Assembly (NCBI GenBank): GCA_964410725.1
Contig: CAYPID010000027.1
Location: 1-31,714, forward strand
Length of the DNA stretch: 31,714 nt
From: CALAZP01 sp964410725
GTDB lineage: Bacteria > Bacteroidota > Bacteroidia > Chitinophagales > Saprospiraceae
Direction: 5' to 3'
The position numbers and the translations under genes were made by a program. Below the pieces are notes generated by a model. That model worked only from the letters and a program-made list of their open reading frames with translations. It was not told the origin of the DNA and made no database searches. Positions 15,430-24,263 of the stretch are shown here, one piece after another; position 1 is the stretch's first letter; the number at the start of each line of letters is the position of its first letter.

Positions 15430-18033
15430 TTATTTTTTCTTTGTAGTGGTTGATTTCTTAGAAACAGTAGTTTTCTTTTTTGGTGCAGCCTTCTTTTTAG
15501 CTGCTGGTTTTTTAGCCTTTTTATCTGTAAAAGTCCCTGGCAATTCTTTTTCGATTATCTCTTTGACTTCTTCCAAGGTAAACGCTTTTAGTTGCTCCGC
15601 ATCTGGCTTGGCATCGCCAATTTTGGGAATTTTTACCATGCTTTTTTTATAGCGAATAAAAGGTCCCCATCTTCCGTTCTCAATTGCAATTCCCTCATCA
15701 TCCCATTTTTGAATATAGCGGTTGGCTTCCTTTTCAACTTTAGCCTGTATTAATTCAGTCATATCACCTTGTGAGATATGCTCAAAATCGTATCGCTTTG
15801 GAACATTCACAAAAAGATTATTCCACTTCAAAAATGGCCCAAAACGACCTTTACCTTTAGTTATGGGAAGACCTTGAAAAGTTCCAACAGGAGCTTCTTC
15901 TTTTAGTTTTTCATCTATCAATTCTTGGGCTCTTTCCAGCGTCAAATCCATTGGTTCTTCCCCTCTTGGGATTGAAACGTATTTTTCACCAAACTTGACG
16001 TAAGGACCAAATCTTCCGATGGCTACCAAAACTTCTTCTTCTTTGTAGTTGCCTAAAATTTTAGGTAATTCAAATAATTTGATGGCTTCTTCAAAGGTGA
16101 TGGTTTCGATACTTTGTCCTCTTCGCAAACTCGCATACCTTGGTTTTTCGTCTTCCTCCAACTCATCCGGGCTCCCGATTTGAATTACGGGTCCTCTTCG
16201 CGAAAGGCGCGTCAAAACAGTTCTACCAGACTCAGGGTCTTTTCCTAATATACGTTCTTTGGAAGGCCTTTCAGCGGTCTCTAATGTATTGATAATTTGA
16301 TGGTGAAAGGGACCGTAGAAATTTTCCAACAACTCCACCCAGTCTTCTCCATTAGAGGCAATATCATCTAATTTTTTTTCTATACCTGCGGTAAAACTGT
16401 AATCCATTATCTCTTTGAAATGCTCCTCTAAAAAATCGGAAACCGTCATGCCAAGGTCGGTGGGCACTAAATGATTTTTTATGGCTCCGGTCATTTCACT
16501 TCCAATTGTTGGCTCAATTGTGCCCCCTTTCAGCTTAAGAATATTATAATTTCTGGGCACCCCTTCCCTATTTTCTTTCACCACATAACCTCTGTTGACC
16601 TCCATTATCCTACTGATAGTAGGTGCATAGGTAGAAGGCCTGCCGATACCCAGCTCTTCTAATTTTTTAACCAAAGAAGCTTCTGAATATCTGGCCGGAG
16701 GTCGGGTAAAACGTTCCAAAGCTGACATTTCCAATAATTGAAGTACCTGACCTACCTTTAAAGGAGGTAACATACCTTTAGTTTCTTCCTCCTCTTCATC
16801 ATCTTTGGATTCCAAATATACTTTCAAAAAACCATCAAATTTTAGTACCTCCCCAGTAGCAACCATTAAACGATCCGCCATTGTTGAAACACCAATTTTG
16901 ACGGTAGTTTTCTCCAAAACGGCATCTGCCATTTGGGAGGCAATGGTTCTTTTCCAAATCAAATCGTACAGCCTTTGCTCCTCTCTACTACCCGCAACCT
17001 GCTGATTTTCGATATAGGTAGGACGAATAGCCTCATGAGCTTCCTGGGCATTGGCAGATTTGCTCTTAAACTTTCTCACCTGCACGTATTCTTTTCCAAA
17101 AGATTTCTCTATTTCAGCTGCTATGGCCCCTATTGCTGTTTGACTCAAACTTATGGAATCTGTCCTCATATAAGTGATAAAACCCGCCTCGTATAAGCGC
17201 TGAGCGACACTCATGGTTCGCTGAACGGAGAAGCCTAATTTTCTACTAGCCTCTTGTTGTAGCGTTGAAGTAGTAAAAGGTGCTGTCGGTTTCCTTTTTA
17301 GAGGCTTTACCTCAATATTTTCAATTTTGAATTGAGCTTCAATACAATTTTTTAAAAAAGCTTCGGCCTCCTTTTCCTGACCAAATCGCTCGGGTAGTTC
17401 TGCCTTAAGTAAAGCAATTTTACCATCGCTGCCAGTTACTTCAAATTCCCCTTGAATTTTATAGTATGAGGTAACTTCGAAATCATTTATTTCTCGTTCC
17501 CTTTCAACTAATAATTTGACTGCTACCGATTGAACCCTTCCTGCGGATAATTTTCCCCTAACTTTTTTCCATAATAGTTCTGAAAGTTCGTATCCCACTA
17601 AGCGATCCAAAATTCGTCTAGCTTGTTGCGCATTAACCAAATCAATATCTACTAATCGCGGTTGCTTGATGGCATTTTGAATGGCTGGCTTGGTAATTTC
17701 TCGAAAAACAATTCTTTTGGTGGAATATTCGTCCAGATCCAATACTTTGCACAGATGCCAGGATATGGCCTCCCCCTCTCGGTCTTCATCCGTAGCTAAC
17801 CAAACTTCTTCAGATTTTGCTACGGCGTCTTTCAACTCTTTAACTAGTTTGCGTTTGTCTGGCGTGATTACATATTTAGGTTCAAAGGACTTTTCAATGT
17901 TTACCGCTGAAATCCCTTTATCCAAATCCCTAATGTGACCATAACTGGATTTTACCTTGAAATCTTTTCCTAAAAATTTCTCAATGGTCTTGGCCTTGGA
18001 AGGGGACTCAACAATTAATAGGTTTTTTGGCAT
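15430..18033 (-). CDS. topA: DNA topoisomerase I (type IA)
   Basis: An 867-residue enzyme relaxing negative supercoils. The TOPRIM domain has Glu9 (LLIVESPSKAK) and the acidic DEDREGE at 82-88; the catalytic tyrosine is Tyr288 in GFITYMRTDS. LSAGRVQSVAVKLL and IGRPSTYAPTI are also typical. After about residue 610 there are no zinc-finger cysteine motifs; instead four or so topoisomerase C-terminal repeats of the GRFGP/GRWGP type occur, followed by a tail of about 30 residues made almost wholly of Lys, Ala, Thr and Ser. That tail probably adds non-specific DNA affinity, as in other bacteria whose topA lacks zinc fingers. The ATG at 18033 is set by homology and by the promoter whose -7 box lies at 18064-18071. 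Confidence 0.97.
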   Translation of the reverse strand: MPKNLLIVESPSKAKTIEKFLGKDFKVKSSYGHIRDLDKGISAVNIEKSFEPKYVITPDKRKLVKELKDAVAKSEEVWLATDEDREGEAISWHLCKVLDLDEYSTKRIVFREITKPAIQNAIKQPRLVDIDLVNAQQARRILDRLVGYELSELLWKKVRGKLSAGRVQSVAVKLLVEREREINDFEVTSYYKIQGEFEVTGSDGKIALLKAELPERFGQEKEAEAFLKNCIEAQFKIENIEVKPLKRKPTAPFTTSTLQQEASRKLGFSVQRTMSVAQRLYEAGFITYMRTDSISLSQTAIGAIAAEIEKSFGKEYVQVRKFKSKSANAQEAHEAIRPTYIENQQVAGSREEQRLYDLIWKRTIASQMADAVLEKTTVKIGVSTMADRLMVATGEVLKFDGFLKVYLESKDDEEEEETKGMLPPLKVGQVLQLLEMSALERFTRPPARYSEASLVKKLEELGIGRPSTYAPTISRIMEVNRGYVVKENREGVPRNYNILKLKGGTIEPTIGSEMTGAIKNHLVPTDLGMTVSDFLEEHFKEIMDYSFTAGIEKKLDDIASNGEDWVELLENFYGPFHHQIINTLETAERPSKERILGKDPESGRTVLTRLSRRGPVIQIGSPDELEEDEKPRYASLRRGQSIETITFEEAIKLFELPKILGNYKEEEVLVAIGRFGPYVKFGEKYVSIPRGEEPMDLTLERAQELIDEKLKEEAPVGTFQGLPITKGKGRFGPFLKWNNLFVNVPKRYDFEHISQGDMTELIQAKVEKEANRYIQKWDDEGIAIENGRWGPFIRYKKSMVKIPKIGDAKPDAEQLKAFTLEEVKEIIEKELPGTFTDKKAKKPAAKKKAAPKKKTTVSKKSTTTKKK

Positions 18034-18063
18034 GCTTTTAGGTGTTTTGCATTTATCTAGGTG

Positions 18064-18096
18064 CAAAAGTATATAAATTGGTTTGTATAAATCAAA
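18064..18096 (-). promoter_or_regulatory. Bacteroidota promoter for topA
   Basis: Read on the minus strand: TTTG (18093-18096), exactly 21 bases, then TACTTTTG (18064-18071) followed by CACC. This is a full match to the TTTG-N(19-21)-TAnnTTTG consensus and the best promoter in the window. The transcript would start near 18057, about 24 bases before the ATG. Confidence 0.75.
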
Positions 18097-18163
18097 TGTG
18101 GATTTTTGGAAAGATTAAAAAACTTTTTTGTAAGTTATTGCTCGAATTAAAAACGAAGAAACT

Positions 18164-19627
18164 ATGAATTCAAAAAAATCAAAGCAAAAAGCTAGTTCGC
18201 GCAGGGATTTTTTAGCAAAAAGTCTTGTAGCCTCAGGCATATTTATCGTTCCCCGCCATGTGTTAGGAGGACCTGGTTATTTGGCTCCAAGTGATCAATT
18301 GAATCTGGCGGCAATTGGCGCAGGTGGAAAAGGGAGGAGTGACATAAGGAATGCCTCTGTTAATGGAAGGGAGCGAGTGGTTGCCCTTTGCGACGTGCAC
18401 ATTGACGGAGCACATGGGGTAAAAGACTCCGTAAAAGATTTTCCAAAGGCCAACTTTTACCAAGATTTCAGAGAAATGTTGGATAAGGAAAAAGATATCG
18501 ATGCGGTTACCATTTCCACCCCTGACCACATGCACGCAGTCGCTGCTGTTGCTGCTATGCAATTAAAAAAGCACGTCTACGTGCAAAAGCCATTAACTCA
18601 TAACGTACGCGAGGCCAGGATTTTGACTGAATTGGCAAGAGAGCAAAAAGTAGTTACCCAAATGGGCAACCAAGGAGCCTCCAATCCTTCTCAGTTAGAT
18701 ATTCAAGAATGGATCAATACAGGTAAAATTGGAAATATAGGCGAAGTTAAAGTATGGACCAACCGACCTGTTTGGCCACAAGGGATTCCCTGGCCAGAAC
18801 CCCAGCCAGACCAAAAACCTGCGGGGTTAGACTGGGATCTTTGGATAGGGCCCGCCAAGGAAACTCCTTACAATCCAGCCATGCACCCCTTTAATTGGAG
18901 AGGTTGGTGGCCTTATGGAACAGGTGCCCTTGGAGATATGGGATGCCACTTGATTGATATTCCATTTAAAGCACTCAATCTGAAGTATCCCGTTGATGTT
19001 CAATGCAGCGTAGGAAGTGTCTTCCGCAGAATGTGGACCCCTGAATATTTACCCGAAGGGTGCCCTCCCTCTTCCTTTGTAACGATACACTTTGAAGCTA
19101 CTGATAAGACAGGTAAACCATTAGAAATGACCTGGAGTGATGGTGGAATTAGACCCGCTCATCCTTATTTGATACCATCCGATGAAGATATGGGTGAATC
19201 AGGAAGTTCAAGCGGCGTTATGATAGTAGGGGATAAAGGAATTATTACTTGCGGATCTTATGGATTAAACGCTAAGTTGTACAGACCAGGTGAACCAACT
19301 GTATCCAGTGAAAGAGAACAAGAAAATGATGAGCCAGAATACGGACACCAGCGAAAATGGGTAGATGCTTGCAAAGCAGGATTTAACAGTGCTGAACACC
19401 AGGCTCTTACTTCTTCATTTGATTATGCTGGACCTTTAACGGAAACTGTTTTGATGGGTAATTTAGCCATTAGAAGTTATCTGTTAAGAAAAGAAAGATC
19501 CAACGGAAGTTTCGAATATTATGGACAGAAACGGTTACTTTGGGATGGCGAGAATATGAGAATCACCAATTTGGAGGAAGCCAACCAATTTGTCACCAGA
19601 GAATACAGAGAAGGTTGGGCCATCTAA
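18164..19627 (+). CDS. Tat-exported Gfo/Idh/MocA-family oxidoreductase
   Basis: A 487-residue NAD(P)-dependent oxidoreductase. The N-terminus has a twin-arginine signal (SSRRDFLAKS, Arg13-Arg14, then a hydrophobic stretch). A Rossmann motif GAGGKG lies at 52-57, TPDHMHAV near 119-126 is typical of this family, and Lys142 is in the QKPL motif (usually EKP). The C-terminal alpha/beta domain contains GALGDMGCHLID. Members of this exported group are common in Bacteroidota and Planctomycetes and act on sugars or sugar-like substrates; the substrate here is unknown. Export by Tat fits a cofactor bound before export. It is followed by a 47-base gap, so it may or may not be in one transcript with the next gene. 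Confidence 0.88.
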   Translation: MNSKKSKQKASSRRDFLAKSLVASGIFIVPRHVLGGPGYLAPSDQLNLAAIGAGGKGRSDIRNASVNGRERVVALCDVHIDGAHGVKDSVKDFPKANFYQDFREMLDKEKDIDAVTISTPDHMHAVAAVAAMQLKKHVYVQKPLTHNVREARILTELAREQKVVTQMGNQGASNPSQLDIQEWINTGKIGNIGEVKVWTNRPVWPQGIPWPEPQPDQKPAGLDWDLWIGPAKETPYNPAMHPFNWRGWWPYGTGALGDMGCHLIDIPFKALNLKYPVDVQCSVGSVFRRMWTPEYLPEGCPPSSFVTIHFEATDKTGKPLEMTWSDGGIRPAHPYLIPSDEDMGESGSSSGVMIVGDKGIITCGSYGLNAKLYRPGEPTVSSEREQENDEPEYGHQRKWVDACKAGFNSAEHQALTSSFDYAGPLTETVLMGNLAIRSYLLRKERSNGSFEYYGQKRLLWDGENMRITNLEEANQFVTREYREGWAI

Positions 19628-19674
19628 TGGTGCAATGAAATAATTGAATGGATTTGGAACACAAAGGCTAATTA

Positions 19675-20805
19675 ATGGCAATTGCAAAAATCTTTGTAGC
19701 TGCAACTGGACAGCATGTCGGCAAAACCACCTCTACCCTTGGTTTAGTAAGTAATTTACAAGCTATGGGCTACAAAACGGGGTATTGTAAGCCCTTAGGT
19801 CAGAAGCATGTTACCGTAGATGGAGTTCGAGCCGATAAAGATGCCCTATTGTTTTCCAAGTTCATTCAATTTTCAATAGACCCAGATATTCACAGTCCTG
19901 TTATATTGTCTCAAGGCATTACTAAAAAATATATTGAAGCTCCTGAGCAATTTAATTTTCCCAATCGCATCAGAACAGCCGCCAAAGCTTTGGAAGATGA
20001 GTTTGAGATTGTGGTTTACGAAGGTACGGGGCATCCAGGGGTTGGCAGCGTAGTGGATTTGAGTAATGCCAAAGTCGCTAAAATGTTAGGTGCTGGGGTC
20101 ATTATGATTGTAGAAGGGGGGATTGGAAATACCATTGATCGTCTAAATTTAAGCCTTGCCCTGTTTAGAGAACAACAAGTGCCATTATTAGGAGTCATTG
20201 TCAACAAGGTCAAGCCAGAAAAATTAGATCAAACCCGATTTTACATTCAAAAAAAATTAGATCAAACTAATATTCCACTCTTGGGTGTCGTTCCATACGA
20301 ACAGGCGCTATCTTTCCCGATAATGGATACGGTATTGCACGCGGTGGACGGCAAAGTATTAGCCAATAGCGAATTTCTCAATAACCGTATCGAAGGTATT
20401 TTAGCAGGCTCATTAGTAGATATAGATGAAATTGCAAATTCGGAAAACATATTATTGGTTGCCAGTATCAAAAGGCTGAATGAGGCAATTGAAAAAATTG
20501 AATCCATATCTAAACTCAAAAACTTAAATAGATCGCCTTTATCGGGAATTATAGTTACGGGTGATGGACGACACGCCAAATGGTACGATATGGGAGACCT
20601 AACCAACCCCTATTTTCGCGAACACAACATTCCGGTCATAACCACTAAGCTGGATACTTATGGGTCAGTAGTTAAAATCAGTAGAATAGAAGTTAAAATC
20701 AATACCCGAACACCTTGGAAAGTACAAAGAGCCATCCACCTAATTAAGGAAAATGTAGATTTTCCATTAATTTTGAATCAATTAAATATTCCATTTAAAA
20801 AATAA
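19675..20805 (+). CDS. BioD-like P-loop protein with DRTGG domain
   Basis: A 376-residue cytoplasmic protein. Residues about 4-220 are a dethiobiotin-synthetase-like NTPase (AAA_26) with a P-loop ATGQHVGKTTS (Lys17) and YEGTGHPG near 134. Residues about 232-350 match the DRTGG domain (PF07085), including GIIVTGDGR and PVITTKLDTYGSV. This is the N-terminal regulatory half of long phosphate acetyltransferases (Pta) without the catalytic acetyltransferase domain; the protein ends after the DRTGG domain and no Pta gene is adjacent. It is not biotin synthesis judged by context. A nucleotide-dependent regulatory or ligase role is possible but unproven. It ends three bases before the peptidase gene. 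Confidence 0.8.
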   Translation: MAIAKIFVAATGQHVGKTTSTLGLVSNLQAMGYKTGYCKPLGQKHVTVDGVRADKDALLFSKFIQFSIDPDIHSPVILSQGITKKYIEAPEQFNFPNRIRTAAKALEDEFEIVVYEGTGHPGVGSVVDLSNAKVAKMLGAGVIMIVEGGIGNTIDRLNLSLALFREQQVPLLGVIVNKVKPEKLDQTRFYIQKKLDQTNIPLLGVVPYEQALSFPIMDTVLHAVDGKVLANSEFLNNRIEGILAGSLVDIDEIANSENILLVASIKRLNEAIEKIESISKLKNLNRSPLSGIIVTGDGRHAKWYDMGDLTNPYFREHNIPVITTKLDTYGSVVKISRIEVKINTRTPWKVQRAIHLIKENVDFPLILNQLNIPFKK

Positions 20806-20808
20806 AAT

Positions 20809-22386
20809 ATGAACCCAATTAAATTCATTCTTCCGCTCCTCGGTTTTGCTACCTTGGTGCAATCGCAAAATATTTCTATTGAATCCAGTGTTAAAGATGT
20901 CGAAAAATTCATGTCCACTATTAATCAAGAGGACCTCAAACAGCATCTATATACCTTAGCATCAGATGATTACGAAGGGAGGGAAACTACAGAAAGGGGA
21001 CAAAAAATGGCTGCAGATTATATCGCCAACCATTTCTACAAGTTGGGCTTAACCGGTCCCGTGCCTAACCAAGCTAACCCATTTTTTCAACCTATTGAAT
21101 TTAAAGCCAGAAAAATAAAGACAGCTACTATTAAAAGTGCTCAAGGCAGCTTCGAAGCTCCACAAGATTTTTTTGGAATGGGATATTTCAACGCAGAATT
21201 ACCCGAAACTCCCCTACTTTTTGCGGGCTATGGGCTTCAAACTGACCAATACACCGATGTTTCCCCAGAAGATGTAAAAGATAAAGGTCTAGTCCTAATC
21301 GATGGCGCTCCCAGAGATCAAGATGGCAATCCTTTGGTAGAAAAAGCTCCGAGCTTGTGGCAAAGAGTTAGAAAATTAAGCGAGCAAGGAGCCGCTTTTG
21401 TAATTGTAACTTATCCATCTTCTGAGGAATTCGATTCGAAATCTCAATTGTGGCGCGGTTTTGTCAGCAAACCAAACCTGACCCTCGCCTCAGAGGAAAG
21501 TCGAAGTGGTTCTATGCCTATTTTTATGATGGATCCTACCAAAGTAGCTCTTTTGATGGGGGTAGCACCTAAGGATTTCTTTAAAACTTTAGCCAAAAAA
21601 GCTAAAAAAGGAGATTCTCCTGCTGGCAGTTTTGCCACCGTTCCGGTAAAAATTTCCGCTGAGCTAGAAGAGCGGAAAGCTTTCTCAGAGAATGTCCTAG
21701 GCTTTATGGAAGGGGGAGACTTGAAAGACGAGATTTTAGTAGTGACCTCTCATTACGATCACGTAGGAATCATTAATGGAGAAATTCATAATGGCGCAGA
21801 TGACGATGGATCTGGAACTGTCGGTGTACTTGAAATTGCCGAAGCTTTCGCTCAAGCCAAAGCTGCTGGCCAAGGTCCTAGAAGAAGTATCTTATTCATG
21901 ACCGTAACTGGTGAGGAAAAAGGTTTGTTTGGTTCTGCTTACTATGCCGATCATCCTATTTTCCCTATGGAATCGACCATCGCAAACTTGAATATAGATA
22001 TGATTGGTAGAACAGATCCTGAAAGAGAAGCGAAAGACCCCTATGTCTATATTATTGGATCAGATATGTTATCTACTGATTTGCATAAAATTCACGAAGG
22101 GGTTTCGTCCACTTTTGCATCGGGATTGACCATGGATTATAAATACAATTCAAAAGACGATCCACAGAGATTTTATTACAGATCAGACCACTACAACTTT
22201 GCAAAAAATAATATTCCAGTTATTTTCTACTTCAGCGGCACACATGAAGATTATCATCAACCTACGGACACTCCGGATAAAATTCAATATGACCTGCTAG
22301 AGGCCAGAGCTAAATTAGTATTTGCTACCGCTTGGGAATTAGCCAATAGAAATCAAAAACCCGTAGTTGATCAAGCGACAGAATAG
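20809..22386 (+). CDS. Exported M28-family zinc metallopeptidase
   Basis: A 525-residue aminopeptidase-type enzyme. A signal peptide (about residues 1-19, cleavage after VQS) directs export. A PA-like insert spans about 130-280, and the M28 catalytic domain follows. Zinc ligands and catalytic residues are visible: His315 (TSHYDH), Asp in GADDDGSG (331-332), Glu369-Glu370 (GEEKGLFGS), Asp397 (NIDMIG) and His483 (EDYHQPTD). Release of N-terminal amino acids from peptides in the periplasm is the likely role. No sorting domain follows. Just three bases separate it from the upstream gene. Confidence 0.93.
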   Translation: MNPIKFILPLLGFATLVQSQNISIESSVKDVEKFMSTINQEDLKQHLYTLASDDYEGRETTERGQKMAADYIANHFYKLGLTGPVPNQANPFFQPIEFKARKIKTATIKSAQGSFEAPQDFFGMGYFNAELPETPLLFAGYGLQTDQYTDVSPEDVKDKGLVLIDGAPRDQDGNPLVEKAPSLWQRVRKLSEQGAAFVIVTYPSSEEFDSKSQLWRGFVSKPNLTLASEESRSGSMPIFMMDPTKVALLMGVAPKDFFKTLAKKAKKGDSPAGSFATVPVKISAELEERKAFSENVLGFMEGGDLKDEILVVTSHYDHVGIINGEIHNGADDDGSGTVGVLEIAEAFAQAKAAGQGPRRSILFMTVTGEEKGLFGSAYYADHPIFPMESTIANLNIDMIGRTDPEREAKDPYVYIIGSDMLSTDLHKIHEGVSSTFASGLTMDYKYNSKDDPQRFYYRSDHYNFAKNNIPVIFYFSGTHEDYHQPTDTPDKIQYDLLEARAKLVFATAWELANRNQKPVVDQATE

Positions 22387-22393
22387 ATTAATA

Positions 22394-23731
22394 ATGAGTT
22401 TAACCGCTATTTCTCCGATTGATGGCAGATATCATGGCAAAACCCATGGTTTACAAAATTATTTTTCGGAGTTTGCTTTAATTAAATATCGGGTAAGAGT
22501 AGAAATCAGCTATTTTTTGGAGTTGCTCGAACTGGAATTAAGTCCTTTTGAGGATTTTCCTAAAGAACAGATTCCTAGAATAGCTGATTTGTATCATCAA
22601 TTTACTTTAGAAGATGCACACCAAATCAAAGAAATTGAGCAGACTACCAATCACGATGTCAAAGCTGTAGAATATTGGATAAAAGAAAAATTTGATGCCC
22701 TTCAACTCAGTGGTTATAAAGAATTTATCCATTTTGGGCTCACTTCTCAGGATATTAACAACACAGCTATTCCGCTATCCCTGAAGGAAGCTTTACAGGA
22801 TGAAGTGGTTCCAAAGATTCAAAGTATCATAGAAGCAATAGAGGAAAAAGCCCAAATCTGGGAATCTGTTTCCATGTTGGCTAAAACACATGGACAGCCT
22901 GCCTCTCCAACTTTTTTGGGTAAAGAATTTCAAGTTTTTGCGGAGCGTTTAAAAAAACAACTTCTGAGCCTTGAAGAAATCCCACATGCAGGCAAATTTG
23001 GAGGGGCAACTGGTAATATGAATGCTCATTACCTCACCTTCCCTCAGATTGAGTGGCACCAATTTGCCGATCAATTCTTGAAAGGCAAATTAGGTTTAGT
23101 TCGATCTTATCCAACCACTCAAATAGAACATTACGACTTTTTGGCAGCACAAATGGACGCCCTAAAAAGAATCAATACTATTTTGATTGATTTGTGCAGA
23201 GATATTTGGTCCTATATTTCGATGGATTATTTCAAGCAAAAAGTAAAGGCTGGTGAAGTTGGCTCTTCGGCTATGCCACATAAAGTTAATCCTATCGACT
23301 TCGAAAATGCAGAGGGAAACTTGGGGATAGCTAATGCTCTTTTGTCTCATATGGCACAAAAACTTCCTATTTCAAGATTACAAAGAGACTTGACCGACAG
23401 CACTGTTTTACGAAATATTGGTGTTCCTTATGGACATGATTTAATTGCCTTTTCCTCCATTCTTAAGGGACTTGACAAATTAATCTTGAACCGTGATGCA
23501 ATTGATCAGGACTTAAATGACAATTGGGCAGTAATAGCAGAAGGAATACAAAATATACTACGAAGAGAAGGATTTGAAAAGCCTTATGAACTATTGAAGG
23601 ACTTGACTAGGGGTAAAAACAAGCTCAATAAGGAGGATTTTGCTGATTGGATTGGCCAATTGCCCATTTCAACTGAGGTAAAAGAAACCTTATTAAAAAT
23701 TTCCCCTTTTAATTACACAGGCAAATTCTAA
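22394..23731 (+). CDS. purB: Adenylosuccinate lyase
   Basis: A 445-residue enzyme of the E. coli PurB type, acting twice in purine synthesis: SAICAR to AICAR plus fumarate, and adenylosuccinate to AMP plus fumarate. The N-terminus LTAISPIDGRY is diagnostic. The general base/acid regions are KTHGQPASPT (His166) and the fumarase-superfamily signature GSSAMPHKVNP (Ser291/Ser292). The length is near the 456 of E. coli. The ATG at 22394 is used; an upstream in-frame start would overlap the peptidase gene and adds non-homologous residues. It begins 7 bases after the peptidase stop. Confidence 0.97.
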   Translation: MSLTAISPIDGRYHGKTHGLQNYFSEFALIKYRVRVEISYFLELLELELSPFEDFPKEQIPRIADLYHQFTLEDAHQIKEIEQTTNHDVKAVEYWIKEKFDALQLSGYKEFIHFGLTSQDINNTAIPLSLKEALQDEVVPKIQSIIEAIEEKAQIWESVSMLAKTHGQPASPTFLGKEFQVFAERLKKQLLSLEEIPHAGKFGGATGNMNAHYLTFPQIEWHQFADQFLKGKLGLVRSYPTTQIEHYDFLAAQMDALKRINTILIDLCRDIWSYISMDYFKQKVKAGEVGSSAMPHKVNPIDFENAEGNLGIANALLSHMAQKLPISRLQRDLTDSTVLRNIGVPYGHDLIAFSSILKGLDKLILNRDAIDQDLNDNWAVIAEGIQNILRREGFEKPYELLKDLTRGKNKLNKEDFADWIGQLPISTEVKETLLKISPFNYTGKF

Positions 23732-23734
23732 TTT

Positions 23735-24262
23735 ATGGATGAAATAGCATTAGAAAAATTAAAATTCCCAATTGGGCGTTTTCAATTTCCAAGTAGGGAA
23801 GATTACCCAAGTTTGCGAGCTGGATGGATTAAATCTCTTGCTGAGTTACCTATTAATATTCGAGAAATCACTCGCAATTGGTCCCTTGAAAAATGGAAAA
23901 GCCCTTATCGACCTGGAGGATGGTCTGCTCTACAATTGATCCATCATGTTTCGGATAGCCACAGCCAGGCATTAATGCGCGTCAAACTGGCATTGACTGA
24001 AGATCAACCTACGATTAAACCTTATCATCAGCAGAAATGGGGGGAACTTCCTGATAGTTTGTTGGCTGGTCCTGAAACTGCACTCTCCATAATAGATGGT
24101 GTACACGCTAAATGGAGCATCATTCTAAAAAACTTGAAATCTGAAGAGTGGGATAAAACTTTTGTCCATCCAGAATATCAAGAGCCCTTCACACTAAATT
24201 CAGCTACTGCCCTTTATGTGTGGCATGGAGCTCATCATTTTGCTCATTTACAAAACATGTAA
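23735..24262 (+). CDS. DinB/YfiT-type putative metal-dependent hydrolase
   Basis: A 175-residue four-helix-bundle protein of the DinB_2/YfiT group. It closely resembles Bacillus subtilis YfiT: FPIGRF near the start, RPGGWSALQLIHHVSDSH, and LALTEDQPTIKPY. The three metal-binding histidines are predicted at His71, His164 and His168 (WHGAHHFAHL), a constant offset of four from those of YfiT. YfiT relatives include thiol S-transferases such as BstA, but Bacteroidota substrates are not established. The gene lies three bases after purB and one base before the aminotransferase gene. Confidence 0.88.
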   Translation: MDEIALEKLKFPIGRFQFPSREDYPSLRAGWIKSLAELPINIREITRNWSLEKWKSPYRPGGWSALQLIHHVSDSHSQALMRVKLALTEDQPTIKPYHQQKWGELPDSLLAGPETALSIIDGVHAKWSIILKNLKSEEWDKTFVHPEYQEPFTLNSATALYVWHGAHHFAHLQNM

Positions 24263-24263
24263 T

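Noticed and set aside
15392..15652. Antisense frame rich in Phe and Ala opposite the topA C-terminus
   Set aside because: It is the reverse reading of the Lys/Ala/Thr-rich topA tail; no start context or homology.
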